A DNA stretch of 64,000 nt from Caenibius tardaugens NBRC 16725 (GTDB lineage Bacteria; Pseudomonadota; Alphaproteobacteria; Sphingomonadales; Sphingomonadaceae). The DNA lies in contig NZ_CP034179.1 in the NCBI RefSeq assembly GCF_003860345.1, positions 2,340,001-2,404,000 of the forward strand. Reading direction: 5' to 3'. The notes beneath the pieces were generated by a model, which made no database searches, was not told the origin of the DNA, and saw only the letters and a list, made by a program, of their open reading frames with translations. Within the stretch, counting starts at the first letter, position 1. Every line of letters starts with the position of its first letter. The position numbers and the translations under genes were made by a program. Below, one piece after another: positions 44,163-53,266 of the stretch.

Positions 44163-45413
44163 GTGGTGCAGTTGAATCCGATGACAGTCAGTCCAGCGCG
44201 GGATGATCGATCCGACCGGCATGATGCCGCGCGTGGTGCGGATCTGCGCATCGTCTTCGGACCGATGGATGATCCCTCCCCCACACTGGCGACGGCGTGG
44301 GACGCGTTGGCGCTGCATGCGGCGGAACCCAATGCCTTTGGCGAACGCTGGTTCGTCATGGCGGCGGTGCATCACTTGCCCCCGGGGCGGGATGCGCAAA
44401 GGCTGGAAGTCTGGGATGGCGATGGGGCAGGCGCGCGGCTGATTGCCTTGCTGCCGCTCACCCTGTCGCGGCGCTATGGCCGCATTCCCGTGCGCCACGT
44501 CACCAACTGGCGGCATTACCAGAGCTTTCTGGGAACGCCCCTGATCGCGGCCGGGCGTGAATGCGAAGCATGGCGTGCGATTCTGGATGGGCTTGGCGGC
44601 ATGGACTGGGCGCGGCATTTTCTCCATTGGGAAGGGCTGACGGAAAACGGCCCGGTGCATCGTGGGCTGGTTGCGGCCACCGGCGGGCATTGCGATGTGG
44701 TGCACCGGATCGAACGGGCCATGCTGGCCAGTGACCTGTCCCCCACCGCATATTACGAAACTACTGTCCGCAAAAAGAAGCGTAAGGAGATTCACCGTCT
44801 TTCTGCGCGTCTGGCCGAACTTGGCGCGGTGCGGACCGTGTGGTTCGCGCCGGATGACGACCCTGATCCGTGGATCGCGGCGTTTCTCGCTCTCGAACAG
44901 GCGGGCTGGAAGGGCAGCAGCGGTGCGGCGCTGGCCAATACTTCGGATACCGAAGATTTCTTCCGTGAAGCGGTGCGGGGCGCCCATGCGGCGGGGCGGC
45001 TGCAGATGCTGCGGCTCGAGCTGGATGACCGCCCCATTGCCATGCTGGTCAACTTTCTGACGCCGCCGGGTGCGTTCTCGTTCAAGATTGCCTTTGACGA
45101 AGCCTTTGCACGCTATTCGCCGGGCGTGCTGATCGAGATCGAAAACTATGCCATTCTCGCCCACCCGGATATCGCCTGGATGGACAGTTGCGCGGTGGAA
45201 GGGCATCCGATGATCGAAAGCCTGTGGGCGCAGCGGCGCGCGATCGTGCGCGTGACGGCGCCGTTGGGCGCGGGGCGGGGGCGTGGCATGTTCCGGCTGT
45301 GTCGTGCGGCCGAGCGTATTATGGCAAGCCTGCGCGTGGCGCTGGCGCGGATCAGGCGCGGCGGGCCGGATGGTCGGCCGGATGGTCGGACCGAGGAGGG
45401 AGGGAAACGATGA
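44163..45413 (+). CDS. CelD/BioF2-like GNAT acetyltransferase
   Basis: 416 residues (GTG 44163; ATG 44181 is an alternative start). Two-lobed GNAT with the CelD-type N-terminal part (FGERWFVMAAVHHLPPG) and the Acetyltransf_6 lobe with VRKKKRKEIHRLSARLAELG and YSPGVLIEIENYAI. Annotated relatives are called cellulose biosynthesis CelD or FemAB-like. C-terminal tail is basic, with a 12-bp tandem duplication giving DGRPDGR. No cellulose or capsule gene is nearby. Its stop overlaps the cupin gene start region (within 4 bases), so the two are co-translated. Confidence 0.82.
   Translation: MVQLNPMTVSPARDDRSDRHDAARGADLRIVFGPMDDPSPTLATAWDALALHAAEPNAFGERWFVMAAVHHLPPGRDAQRLEVWDGDGAGARLIALLPLTLSRRYGRIPVRHVTNWRHYQSFLGTPLIAAGRECEAWRAILDGLGGMDWARHFLHWEGLTENGPVHRGLVAATGGHCDVVHRIERAMLASDLSPTAYYETTVRKKKRKEIHRLSARLAELGAVRTVWFAPDDDPDPWIAAFLALEQAGWKGSSGAALANTSDTEDFFREAVRGAHAAGRLQMLRLELDDRPIAMLVNFLTPPGAFSFKIAFDEAFARYSPGVLIEIENYAILAHPDIAWMDSCAVEGHPMIESLWAQRRAIVRVTAPLGAGRGRGMFRLCRAAERIMASLRVALARIRRGGPDGRPDGRTEEGGKR
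45364..45387 (+). repeat. 12-bp perfect tandem duplication in the GNAT gene
   Basis: GGCCGGATGGTC occurs twice in direct succession near the 3' end of the GNAT gene, adding Gly-Pro-Asp-Gly-type residues in frame. Probably a replication-slippage duplication in a dispensable tail. Confidence 0.7.
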
Positions 45414-46279
45414 CGAGGGAAGCGGTTTTTCCCGATGCGGCGCGCGGCGCGCTGGCTGACCTCTATCCAGAGCAAGCCGGGGTTCTGACGCATCGGCTGG
45501 TTGGCCATCCGCTGTTCACGCTGGAGGCGCTGGTCGCGCTGGCGGAGCGGATGCGGCCTGTCGATGTGGAACAGAATACCGGGGCCCTGCCGGTCGGGAT
45601 CGATCCCGGCGATGTGCAGCACAATGGCCTGTCGGTGGCGGATACGATCCGTTCGATCGAGGAAAATGGATCGTGGATGGTGCTCAAGTTCGTGGAGCAG
45701 GACCCGGCCTATCGGGCTCTGCTCGAAGATATACTGGGCGAACTACGCCCCCTGGTTGCGCCTTGCACGGGTGAAATGCTGAAGCTGGAAGGGTTCATCT
45801 TCGTCTCATCGCCCGGTGCCGTGACCCCGTTCCACTTCGATCCGGAACACAATATCCTGCTGCAATTGCGCGGAAGCAAAACGATGACGGTGTTTCCCGC
45901 TGCCGATGCGGAAATCGCGCATGGCCGGATGCATGAAGCGTTCCATCTGGGCGCGCATCGCAACCTGCCCTTCCAGCCGGAGTTCGCGGACAGGGGCCAA
46001 GCCCATACCATCGCGCCCGGCGAAGCGATCTATGTGCCGGTCAAGGCACCGCATTGGGTGCAGAACGGCCCCGAACCGTCGATCTCGTTTTCGGTCACAT
46101 GGCGATCGGAATGGAGCTTTCGCGAAGCCGATGCCCATGGTTTCAACCGCCTGTTGCGCCGGGCCGGTTTCAATCCGCGCCTGCCGGGTCGCTTCCCGCA
46201 TCAGAACCACGCGAAATCGCTGGCGTGGCGGGTGATCCGGCGGGCACGTCGGATGATCGGGCAATCGGAAAGCGAATAA
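45410..46279 (+). CDS. JmjC/cupin-8 family protein
   Basis: 289 residues; ATG 45410 has GAGGAGGGAGGG upstream. The double-stranded beta-helix has an iron-binding HxD (TPFHFDPEHN) and a distal His (KAPHWVQNG) on the expected strands, so it is likely an Fe(II)/2-oxoglutarate oxygenase acting on a protein or RNA side chain. Basic C-terminus (RRARRMIG). Coupled to the preceding GNAT gene, which suggests a shared target, unknown. Nearest larger cluster is the flagellar operon. Confidence 0.85.
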   Translation: MTREAVFPDAARGALADLYPEQAGVLTHRLVGHPLFTLEALVALAERMRPVDVEQNTGALPVGIDPGDVQHNGLSVADTIRSIEENGSWMVLKFVEQDPAYRALLEDILGELRPLVAPCTGEMLKLEGFIFVSSPGAVTPFHFDPEHNILLQLRGSKTMTVFPAADAEIAHGRMHEAFHLGAHRNLPFQPEFADRGQAHTIAPGEAIYVPVKAPHWVQNGPEPSISFSVTWRSEWSFREADAHGFNRLLRRAGFNPRLPGRFPHQNHAKSLAWRVIRRARRMIGQSESE

Positions 46280-46331
46280 TCAGGGCGAAAGCGGATAATC
46301 GGCCCGGCAGCGAACAGCGGGACCGCGGGCG

Positions 46332-47792
46332 TCAGCCGTCGACTGATGCAGCGGATATGCCGGGAACGGTGATTGTCCGTCCGCCGCCAAAATCTTCCCG
46401 CGTGACGATCAGGCCCTTCTTTTCCAGATGTTCCAGCAAACGGCGGATGCGGCCGGGCGAGTTCGTGCCATAGACCCGGGCGATCTCGTCCTCGTCCGGG
46501 CCATCCGGCCCTTCGGCCGCGGCACGGGCAATGGCGAGGAAGGGGGCCAGGAGATCGTCATCGACCATGGTGCCGAGATGCAGGATGCGTTCCTTCATCT
46601 CGGGATCGAGCCGGTCCAGCCGTGCCACGACAACGGCGAAAGTGCGCCGGAAACCGGCCATGTCCATCCCGCGTGACGGCACGCGTTGTGCCCGGCAACG
46701 GGAAAGGAACATCTGGTAGAGCGTGCTGGCGGGCTGGAACATGCAGTCGCGCTGCTGGGCCATTTCGCGCAGGATGTCTTCCACTCCCAGACCCGGCCCC
46801 TCCTCCGCATCGGCGGTTTCGGGCAGGGCGGTTTCCGTATCGTCTTCGTATCGCGCGATGCGTTGCACCAGTTCGGCGGCATCGTGTGCCGGTGCCGCTA
46901 TGGGTTCGGGCATAGCCGGGCGGTCGGCCGCCGCACTGGCCAGTTCGGCATGCAGCAGGGCCTGCATTTCTTCGGGCGGCGCCGAAGGCAGCGGCACGAG
47001 CGTGGCCGAGGCGACTTTGGCCCCAGACTGGACCGGCCCGATTTTCACCGAAACCGGGCGACGGCAGATTGCCGGGCCCAGCCCCAGGAAACAGCCGCGC
47101 TGCAGATCGCGGATCAGTTCCGCCTGCCGCCGTTCCATGCCCAGAAGATCGGCGGCACGCAGCATATCGATATCGAGAAACGTGCGCCCCATCAGGAAGT
47201 TCGAGGCTTCGGCAGCGACGTTCTTGGCCAGTTTGGCGAGCCGCTGCGTGGCGACGATCCCGGCCAGCCCGCGCTTGCGCCCGCGGCACATCAGGTTGGT
47301 CATCGCGGACAGCGACATGCGGCGCGTGTCTTCGTTGATTTCGCCTGCCACGGCCGGAGCGAACATCTGCGCTTCGTCCACCACCACCAGCGCGGGATAC
47401 CAGTGTTCGCGCGGGGCATCGAACAGCGCGCCAAGGAACACGGCCGCACAGCGGATCTGCTGTTCGACGTCCAGCCCGTCCAGCGCCAGCACCACCGATG
47501 CGCGATGTTCCCGCGTGCGGGCGGCCAATGTGGCGATTTCCGCGCTGGAATAGGCGGCGCCTTCGACCACCACATGGCCGAAATGTTCGGCCAGTGACAC
47601 GAAATCGCCTTCGGGATCGATGATCACCTGCTGGACCATGCCTGCGCTCTCTTCGAGCAAACGGCGCAGGAGGTGGGATTTGCCCGAGCCGCTGTTGCCC
47701 TGCACCAAGAGGCGCGTGGCGAGCAATTCCTCGAGATCGACCGGGATGTCCTTGCCCGACGAATCCTGACCTATGACAATCTGCGCTTGCAC
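46332..47792 (-). CDS. HerA-type ATP-binding protein
   Basis: 486 residues from GTG 47792 (VQAQIVIGQD), chosen because the homologous family starts around AQIVIG; an upstream TTG would add 12 residues. Walker A GNSGSGKS at 32-39 and Walker B LVVVDEAQ at about 136-142 are clear, and CRGRKRGLAGIVATQRLAKLAKN is the sensor/arginine region of HerA/FtsK-like ATPases (DUF853 group). The C-terminal about 100 residues end in a winged-helix-like segment (RIRRLLEHLEKKGLIVT). No NurA nuclease is adjacent, so a DNA-repair role is not supported by context. Possible DNA-translocating or regulatory ATPase. Confidence 0.85.
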   Translation of the reverse strand: MQAQIVIGQDSSGKDIPVDLEELLATRLLVQGNSGSGKSHLLRRLLEESAGMVQQVIIDPEGDFVSLAEHFGHVVVEGAAYSSAEIATLAARTREHRASVVLALDGLDVEQQIRCAAVFLGALFDAPREHWYPALVVVDEAQMFAPAVAGEINEDTRRMSLSAMTNLMCRGRKRGLAGIVATQRLAKLAKNVAAEASNFLMGRTFLDIDMLRAADLLGMERRQAELIRDLQRGCFLGLGPAICRRPVSVKIGPVQSGAKVASATLVPLPSAPPEEMQALLHAELASAAADRPAMPEPIAAPAHDAAELVQRIARYEDDTETALPETADAEEGPGLGVEDILREMAQQRDCMFQPASTLYQMFLSRCRAQRVPSRGMDMAGFRRTFAVVVARLDRLDPEMKERILHLGTMVDDDLLAPFLAIARAAAEGPDGPDEDEIARVYGTNSPGRIRRLLEHLEKKGLIVTREDFGGGRTITVPGISAASVDG

Positions 47793-47900
47793 GATCCGGC
47801 TGGTAGCCGTCCCTCCTGCCGGACCCAAGGGGCTCTGGTGAATTATCCTGCGATTTTTAGACGGTGGTCCCTGCCCTGGGGCGATATCCGGGGTGCCGGA

Positions 47901-49412
47901 TCACAGTTTGAGGAAGACCGTCTTGGTTTCGAGGTAGGGTTCGATCCCCTGTCGGCCCTGTTCGCGCCCGATTCCCGACTGTTTGTAGCCACCGAACGGC
48001 AAGGCCGCATCGATCACGGCGTGGCAATTGCCCCACACGGTGCCCGCCTTGATCTTGCCGACCAGCTTGTGCATCGTTGCCATATCGCGCGTCCATACGC
48101 CGGCGCCCAGGCCATAGCAGGTGTCATTCGCGGCCTTGGCCACTTCGTCGAGATCGTCGAACCGTTGCGCCACCACCACGGGACCGAAGATTTCCTCCCG
48201 CACCACACTCATCTGCGGATTCACGTCGGCAAGGATCGTGGGATTGCAATAGTAGCCCTGATCCGTCGGGCTGTCGCCGCCGGTCACCACGCTGGCCCCG
48301 TCGCGCTTGCCCGCGGCGATAAAGCCCATCACCCGGTCCAGCTGTTCGGCAGAGACCAGTGGCCCCATTTGCGCAGCCGGGTCCAGTGCGGGGCGCGGGG
48401 CCCAGTTCGGCGTGGCGGCGGCCACCCCTTCCAGCACGCTGTCGAAAATCGACCGATGGGCATAAAGGCGCGATCCGGCGACGCAGACCTGCCCCGAATT
48501 GAAGAAAATGGCCGAGGCCGCGCCCCGCGCGGCTTGCTTCACATCGACATCGGGCATCACGATGACCGGCGATTTGCCCCCGAGTTCCAGCGTAATGCGC
48601 TTCATCGTGTCAGCGGCATTGCGGGTGATCATCTTGCCGACATCGGTCGATCCGGTGAAGGCGACCTTGTCGACATCGCCATGGCACACCAGCCGGTTGC
48701 CTGCGGTTTCGCCCATGCCGGTGACCAGGTTGATCACACCAGCCGGAAAGCCCGCTTCGGCCACAAGGTCGGCCAGCCGCAACGCGCTGAGCGAGGTTTG
48801 TTCGGCGGGCTTCAGCACCAGCGTGCAGCCCGCCGCCAGCGCCGGGGCGATCTTCTGGCAGGCCATCAGCAGCGGGAAGTTCCACGGCACGATTTGCGCG
48901 CAGACGCCGACCGGTTCGCGCAGGGTGTACCCGAACATCGCGCCATGCGGCAGGGTATAGGGGGCGGGGGTTTCACCGCCCAACTTGCCCGCCCAGCCCG
49001 CCATGTAACGGATTTCGCTGATCGCGGCGGGGATATCGACCGCCATCGCCATCGATTTGGGCTTGCCGTTGTCGATCGCTTCCAGTTCGGCCAGTTCGTC
49101 GCCATGCGTTTCCAGCAGATCGGCAAGGCGGATCATGATCCGTTCGCGCTGCATCGGGGGCAGGGTGGACCAGCGCCCGTCATCGAAGGCACTGCGCGCC
49201 GCCGCCACCGCGCGATCGATATCCGCGTCCGACGCGTCGACAACCTGCGCGATCACCCTGCCGGTGGAGGGATCTTCCACAGCGATCCGTTTGCCATGGC
49301 TCGAGTCAGTCCATTCGCCGTTGATGAACAGGCGCGGTTCGCGGGCAAGCAACTGCTGCGCCGCTGCGGAATAGGCGGGCTGATCATAACGGATTGCGGC
49401 AGGCTGATTCAT
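47901..49412 (-). CDS. NAD(P)-dependent aldehyde dehydrogenase
   Basis: 503 residues of the ALDH superfamily. Catalytic Cys in FFNSGQVCVAGSR, catalytic Glu in LELGGKSP, nucleotide motif FTGSTDVG, and the structural EEIFGPV segment are all present. Sequence style is like phenylacetaldehyde/betaine-type dehydrogenases used in side-chain oxidation. The reading frame is followed 35 bases later on the same strand by a GlcG-like gene, suggesting one catabolic unit. The substrate is not determined. Confidence 0.94.
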   Translation of the reverse strand: MNQPAAIRYDQPAYSAAAQQLLAREPRLFINGEWTDSSHGKRIAVEDPSTGRVIAQVVDASDADIDRAVAAARSAFDDGRWSTLPPMQRERIMIRLADLLETHGDELAELEAIDNGKPKSMAMAVDIPAAISEIRYMAGWAGKLGGETPAPYTLPHGAMFGYTLREPVGVCAQIVPWNFPLLMACQKIAPALAAGCTLVLKPAEQTSLSALRLADLVAEAGFPAGVINLVTGMGETAGNRLVCHGDVDKVAFTGSTDVGKMITRNAADTMKRITLELGGKSPVIVMPDVDVKQAARGAASAIFFNSGQVCVAGSRLYAHRSIFDSVLEGVAAATPNWAPRPALDPAAQMGPLVSAEQLDRVMGFIAAGKRDGASVVTGGDSPTDQGYYCNPTILADVNPQMSVVREEIFGPVVVAQRFDDLDEVAKAANDTCYGLGAGVWTRDMATMHKLVGKIKAGTVWGNCHAVIDAALPFGGYKQSGIGREQGRQGIEPYLETKTVFLKL

Positions 49413-49447
49413 GGTGCGGACTCGCGTGGGAGGTGAAGCGGGGGGGA

Positions 49448-49879
49448 TCAGGCGCCCGTATCGGCGTGGAGTCCGGCCCTGTCCAGCGCGGCCAGCGCGC
49501 AGGTTTCGTCGTTGTCCGATGTGTCGCCGCTGACGCCGATCGCGCCCAGCAACCCGCCATCCGCGTCGCGAATCAGCACGCCGCCCGGCACGGGCACGAT
49601 CCCTTTGGGAAAGATTGCGGAAACTGCGGTCATGAAGGCGGGCATGGCGCTGGCGCGCTTCGCCAGTTCACGCCCGCCGAATCCCATGGCGAGGCAGCCT
49701 GCCGCCTTGCCCACGGCGATATCGGCACGGTGCAGCGAACTGCGATGATCGCGCAAAATGGCCAGCGGCTGTCCGGCGGTGTCCAGCACGGCCACTGCCA
49801 GCGGGAGAAAGCCGCGTGTTTCGCCTTCGGCCAAAGTGTCACGCGCCAGTTGCAGCGCAAGGTCGAGCGTCAGGCTCAT
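49448..49879 (-). CDS. GlcG/HbpS-family (DUF336) protein
   Basis: 143 residues. The pattern LPLAVAVLDTAGQPLAILR, HRADIAVGKA and GGVLIRDADGGLLGAIGVSG is the DUF336 fold found in GlcG of glycolate loci and in haem-binding HbpS. Typically associated with small-molecule oxidation operons. Here upstream of aldehyde dehydrogenase in the same direction. ATG 49879 starts the domain. No signal peptide is apparent. Confidence 0.88.
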   Translation of the reverse strand: MSLTLDLALQLARDTLAEGETRGFLPLAVAVLDTAGQPLAILRDHRSSLHRADIAVGKAAGCLAMGFGGRELAKRASAMPAFMTAVSAIFPKGIVPVPGGVLIRDADGGLLGAIGVSGDTSDNDETCALAALDRAGLHADTGA

Positions 49880-50019
49880 GCATTTCCCTTTTCTGTCATA
49901 TTCGCGGGGCAAGCACGCCCGGTCGCACGGGGGATACAGGACCGCCCTGCCAAGGGAAAGAACCGGTTTTGCCGCCATGCGCAGGAGGGCTAGTTGTCGA
50001 TATCCTGGCATGCTGAGAT

Positions 50020-50080
50020 TGACTCCCCGGCCGTGTACGGGGAAAGCGGAATCTGTCTTCCGGAGTCGCAAGGCTCCGGG
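50020..50080 (+). promoter_or_regulatory. Hairpins just upstream of the glycine riboswitch
   Basis: Two stem-loops precede the aptamers: CCCCG...CGGGG (about 50027-50044) and CCGGAG...CTCCGG (about 50060-50078). They probably belong to the 5' leader/promoter-proximal RNA of the gcv message; the part nearest the aptamer may be the P0 helix of the tandem riboswitch. Confidence 0.35.
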
Positions 50081-50084
50081 CGCG

Positions 50085-50292
50085 ATGTGGGAGAGATTCC
50101 GGGCGGCAGGGGCATGGCTCCTTGTCATTCGGGACGCCGAAGGAGCAACCGCCCCGGAAACTCTCAGGCAAAAGGACCGCCTCGCGTATTGAGACACTCT
50201 GGAAAGCGGGCGGCGATGCCGTCCCACCGAAGGGGTAACCCTGTCGCCTTGCGCGCAGGCCAAGCTCTCAGGTTTCCCGACAGAGGGGGTGC
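50085..50292 (+). ncRNA. Tandem glycine riboswitch
   Basis: Two consecutive aptamers. First: GGGAGAGATTCCGGGCGG, then CGCCGAAGGAGCAACCGCC and AAACTCTCAGGCAAAAGGACC. Second: CACTCTGGAAAGCGG, then CACCGAAGGGGTAACCC and AAGCTCTCAGGTTTCCCGACAGAGG. Both match the gcvT-type glycine RNA consensus. It precedes gcvT by about 55 bases and should turn on the glycine cleavage operon when glycine is abundant. Confidence 0.95.
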
Positions 50293-50346
50293 GATAGTGG
50301 AAACGCTCCTCTGCGGGGTGTGGCTGTTGCGTGTCGGGGACAAGAT

Positions 50347-51516
50347 ATGAGCGAATTCGACGATATTCTGGATAACGCGGACGAGGCGGTCGATCTGCCG
50401 CCCGCGACGCTGCCGCTCGATGGCTGGCATCGCGCACGGGGCGGTCGCATGGTGGAATTCGCCGGGTACTGGATGCCCGTGCAGTTCCGCGGGATCATGG
50501 ATGAACATCTGTGGACGCGCAGTCACGCCGGGCTGTTCGACGTCAGCCACATGGGGCAGCTTGAGGTCTCGGGCGAAGGCGCGGCAGCCGCGCTCGAAAT
50601 GCTGCTGCCCGGTGATATTTCGGCGCTGGCGCCGGGGCGGATGCGCTATTCGCTGCTGCTGGACGACGATGGCGGCATTCTCGACGATCTGATGGTCACC
50701 CATCGCGGTGACAGTTTCTATCTGGTGGTCAACGGCGCGATGAAATGGGACGATATCGCCCATCTGCGCGAAGGCCTGCCCGACGATATCACCCTGACCC
50801 ATCTGGACGAGCATGGCTTGCTGGCGCTGCAAGGCCCGGAAGCGGTGCAGGTGCTGGCGCGCCTGGGGCTGGAACCGGCCTTGCCCGATGGTGTCCCGGT
50901 GGAAGGGCTGACTTTCATGCAGGCCGCGCCCTATCTGTGGCAGGGGCGCCCGCTGGGCGTCTCGCGGTCGGGTTATACGGGGGAGGACGGCTTCGAGATT
51001 TCCGTCCGCGCCACCGATATCGTGGCACTGGCCGATGCCCTCTGTGCGGACGATGCGGTCATGCCAGTCGGCCTGGGCGCGCGCGATTCCTTGCGGCTGG
51101 AGGCCGGACTGCCGCTTTATGGGCATGACCTGACGCCGGAAACCGGCCCTGTCGAAGCCGGGCTGGCTTTTGCCATCAGCAAGGCGCGCCGCGCCGAAGG
51201 CGGTTTTCCCGGCGCGGAGAGCATTCTGGCCGCGCTGGCGGCAGGCCCTGTGCGCAAGCGGGTCGGTCTGCTGCTCGACGGGCGCTTGCCCGCGCGCGAA
51301 GGCGCGGTGGTTTTCGCAGGGGCCGAACAGGTCGGCACCGTCACCTCGGGCGGATTTTCGCCCACGCTCGAACGCCCGATCGCCATGGCCTTTGTCGATG
51401 CCGCCCATGCGGCGCACGGCACAGCGCTGGACATCGAAGTCAGGGGCCGCAGACTGCCGGCCACTGTTTCACCCATGCCATTCGTCCCCCACAAGTATCA
51501 CCGACAGGGAGCCTGA
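50347..51516 (+). CDS. gcvT: Aminomethyltransferase GcvT (glycine cleavage T-protein)
   Basis: 389 residues. Transfers the C1 unit from the lipoyl arm of GcvH to tetrahydrofolate. Motifs: GGRMVEFAGYWMPVQF, RSHAGLFDVSHMGQLEV, GYTGEDGFEI, PVGLGARDSLRLEAGLPLYG and ARDSLR carrying the folate-site residues. ATG 50347 follows the riboswitch. N-terminus has a 20-residue acidic extension compared with enteric GcvT (EFDDILDNADEAVDLPPATL). Confidence 0.97.
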   Translation: MSEFDDILDNADEAVDLPPATLPLDGWHRARGGRMVEFAGYWMPVQFRGIMDEHLWTRSHAGLFDVSHMGQLEVSGEGAAAALEMLLPGDISALAPGRMRYSLLLDDDGGILDDLMVTHRGDSFYLVVNGAMKWDDIAHLREGLPDDITLTHLDEHGLLALQGPEAVQVLARLGLEPALPDGVPVEGLTFMQAAPYLWQGRPLGVSRSGYTGEDGFEISVRATDIVALADALCADDAVMPVGLGARDSLRLEAGLPLYGHDLTPETGPVEAGLAFAISKARRAEGGFPGAESILAALAAGPVRKRVGLLLDGRLPAREGAVVFAGAEQVGTVTSGGFSPTLERPIAMAFVDAAHAAHGTALDIEVRGRRLPATVSPMPFVPHKYHRQGA

Positions 51517-51519
51517 CCC

Positions 51520-51891
51520 ATGCCGCGTTATTTCACCGATGAACATGAATGGATCGACGTCGACGGCGACACCGCGACGGTCGGGATCACCGATTATGCG
51601 CAGAGCCAGCTGGGCGATATCGTTTTCATCGAAGTGCCCGATGAAGGCGTGGTTCTGAAAAAGGGTGCGGAGGCGGCCGTGGTCGAATCCGTGAAGGCCG
51701 CTTCGGATGTCTATGCGCCGATCAGCGGCGCGGTGACGGCCGGCAACCAGAATCTGGAAGAAGATCCGGCGCTGGTGAACAGCGATGCCGAAGGCGAAGG
51801 CTGGTTTTTCAAGCTGACCATTGCCGATGCCGGCGAACTGGAAGGCCTGATGGACGAAGCCGCTTACAAGCGCTTTGTCGAAAGTCTCTGA
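51520..51891 (+). CDS. gcvH: Glycine cleavage H-protein GcvH
   Basis: 123 residues. The lipoylated lysine is K59 in [14 protein letters not shown]; flanking GDIVFIEVP and [14 protein letters not shown] complete the fold. Carries the aminomethyl group between the P, T and L proteins. It starts 3 bases after gcvT, giving the tight stoichiometry usual for the operon. Confidence 0.98.
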   Translation: MPRYFTDEHEWIDVDGDTATVGITDYAQSQLGDIVFIEVPDEGVVLKKGAEAAVVESVKAASDVYAPISGAVTAGNQNLEEDPALVNSDAEGEGWFFKLTIADAGELEGLMDEAAYKRFVESL

Positions 51892-51907
51892 CGCTTAAGG
51901 AAACAGC

Positions 51908-53266
51908 ATGCGCTATCTCCCCCTGACCGAGGCCGATCGCGCGGCCATGCTGGCGCGCATCGGCGCGCCCACGGTTGATGCGTTGTTCGTCGATGTGCCG
52001 GAATCGGCGCGCTTGTCCGGGCCGGTCGAAGGACTGCCCGGCCATGCGGGCGAACTGGCCGTCGAACGGCATATGACGCGTCTGGCCACACGCAACACCA
52101 GCGCGGGCAGCGTGCCGTTTTTCCTCGGTGCGGGGGCGTACCGCCATCATATACCGGCCACGGTCGATCACCTGATCCAGCGCGGCGAATTCCTGACGGC
52201 CTATACGCCTTATCAGCCGGAAATCGCGCAGGGCACGCTGCAGATGCTGTTCGAATTCCAGACGCAGGTTGCGCGTCTGCTGGGCTGCGACGTGGCCAAT
52301 GCCTCGATGTACGATGGTTCGACCGCGTGCTGGGAAGCGGTCGCCATGGCGGCGCGCATCACCAAACGGAAGAAGGCGATCCTCGCATCCGGATTGCACC
52401 CGCATTACGTCTCCACCGTGCAGACCATGGCGCGTTTTACCGGCGATACGCTGGTCTATGCACCGCCGGCCTTGACGGCGGAGCCGGACAGCGAAGCGCT
52501 GATCGGCCAGATCGACGGGGAAACCAGCTGCGTTGTCGTGCAATATCCCGACATTCTCGGCCGGATCGGGGATCTGTCCGCATTGGCCGATGCGGCCCAT
52601 GCCGCTGGCGCGCTGCTGGTGGCGGTGGTGACGGAACCCGTGGCATTGGGCGCCATTCGCAGCCCGGGCGCGATGGGCGCGGATATCGTGGTGGGCGAAG
52701 GCCAGTCGTTGGGCGTGGGCTTGCAGTTTGGCGGGCCTTACCTTGGCCTGTTCGCCACGCGTGACAAATACGTGCGGCAGATGCCCGGCCGCCTTGCCGG
52801 GGAAACGCAGGATGCCGCCGGGCGACGCGGCTTCGTGCTGACCCTGTCGACCCGCGAACAGCATATTCGCCGTGAAAAGGCGACGTCCAACATCTGCACC
52901 AATTCCGGCCTCTGCGCGCTGGCGTTTTCCATCCATATGACGCTGCTGGGCGAAAAGGGCCTGCGCGCGCTGGCGGCGGAAAATCACCGGCTGGCCTGCC
53001 TCGCGGCCGACCGGCTGGCGCAAGTGCCGGGGGTGAGGGTGATCAACACCGCCTTCTTCAACGAATTCGCGATCGCCATCGATGGCGATGCGCGAAGCGT
53101 GGTGCGGGCTTTGGCCAGCAAGGATGTGCTGGCGGGCGTATCGCTGGGGCGGCTTTACCCCGATCGGCCGGAACTGGCGGCGGGGTTGCTGGTGGCGGTG
53201 ACCGAAACGGTGAGCGAAGAGGATATCGAAGCCCTCGCGAAGGGACTTGAGGAGGCGCTGGTATGA
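51908..53266 (+). CDS. gcvPA: Glycine dehydrogenase (decarboxylating) subunit 1, GcvPA
   Basis: 452 residues, N-terminal half of the P protein as a separate subunit. Starts [15 protein letters not shown], with [20 protein letters not shown] and [12 protein letters not shown] as family signatures. Decarboxylates glycine with subunit 2, which carries the PLP lysine. The stop overlaps gcvPB start by ATGA. Confidence 0.97.
   Translation: MRYLPLTEADRAAMLARIGAPTVDALFVDVPESARLSGPVEGLPGHAGELAVERHMTRLATRNTSAGSVPFFLGAGAYRHHIPATVDHLIQRGEFLTAYTPYQPEIAQGTLQMLFEFQTQVARLLGCDVANASMYDGSTACWEAVAMAARITKRKKAILASGLHPHYVSTVQTMARFTGDTLVYAPPALTAEPDSEALIGQIDGETSCVVVQYPDILGRIGDLSALADAAHAAGALLVAVVTEPVALGAIRSPGAMGADIVVGEGQSLGVGLQFGGPYLGLFATRDKYVRQMPGRLAGETQDAAGRRGFVLTLSTREQHIRREKATSNICTNSGLCALAFSIHMTLLGEKGLRALAAENHRLACLAADRLAQVPGVRVINTAFFNEFAIAIDGDARSVVRALASKDVLAGVSLGRLYPDRPELAAGLLVAVTETVSEEDIEALAKGLEEALV

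Noticed and set aside
47673-49436. 587-codon open frame on the plus strand opposite the aldehyde dehydrogenase
   Set aside because: The minus-strand frame carries complete ALDH motifs; the plus-strand translation is His/Arg-rich without domains.
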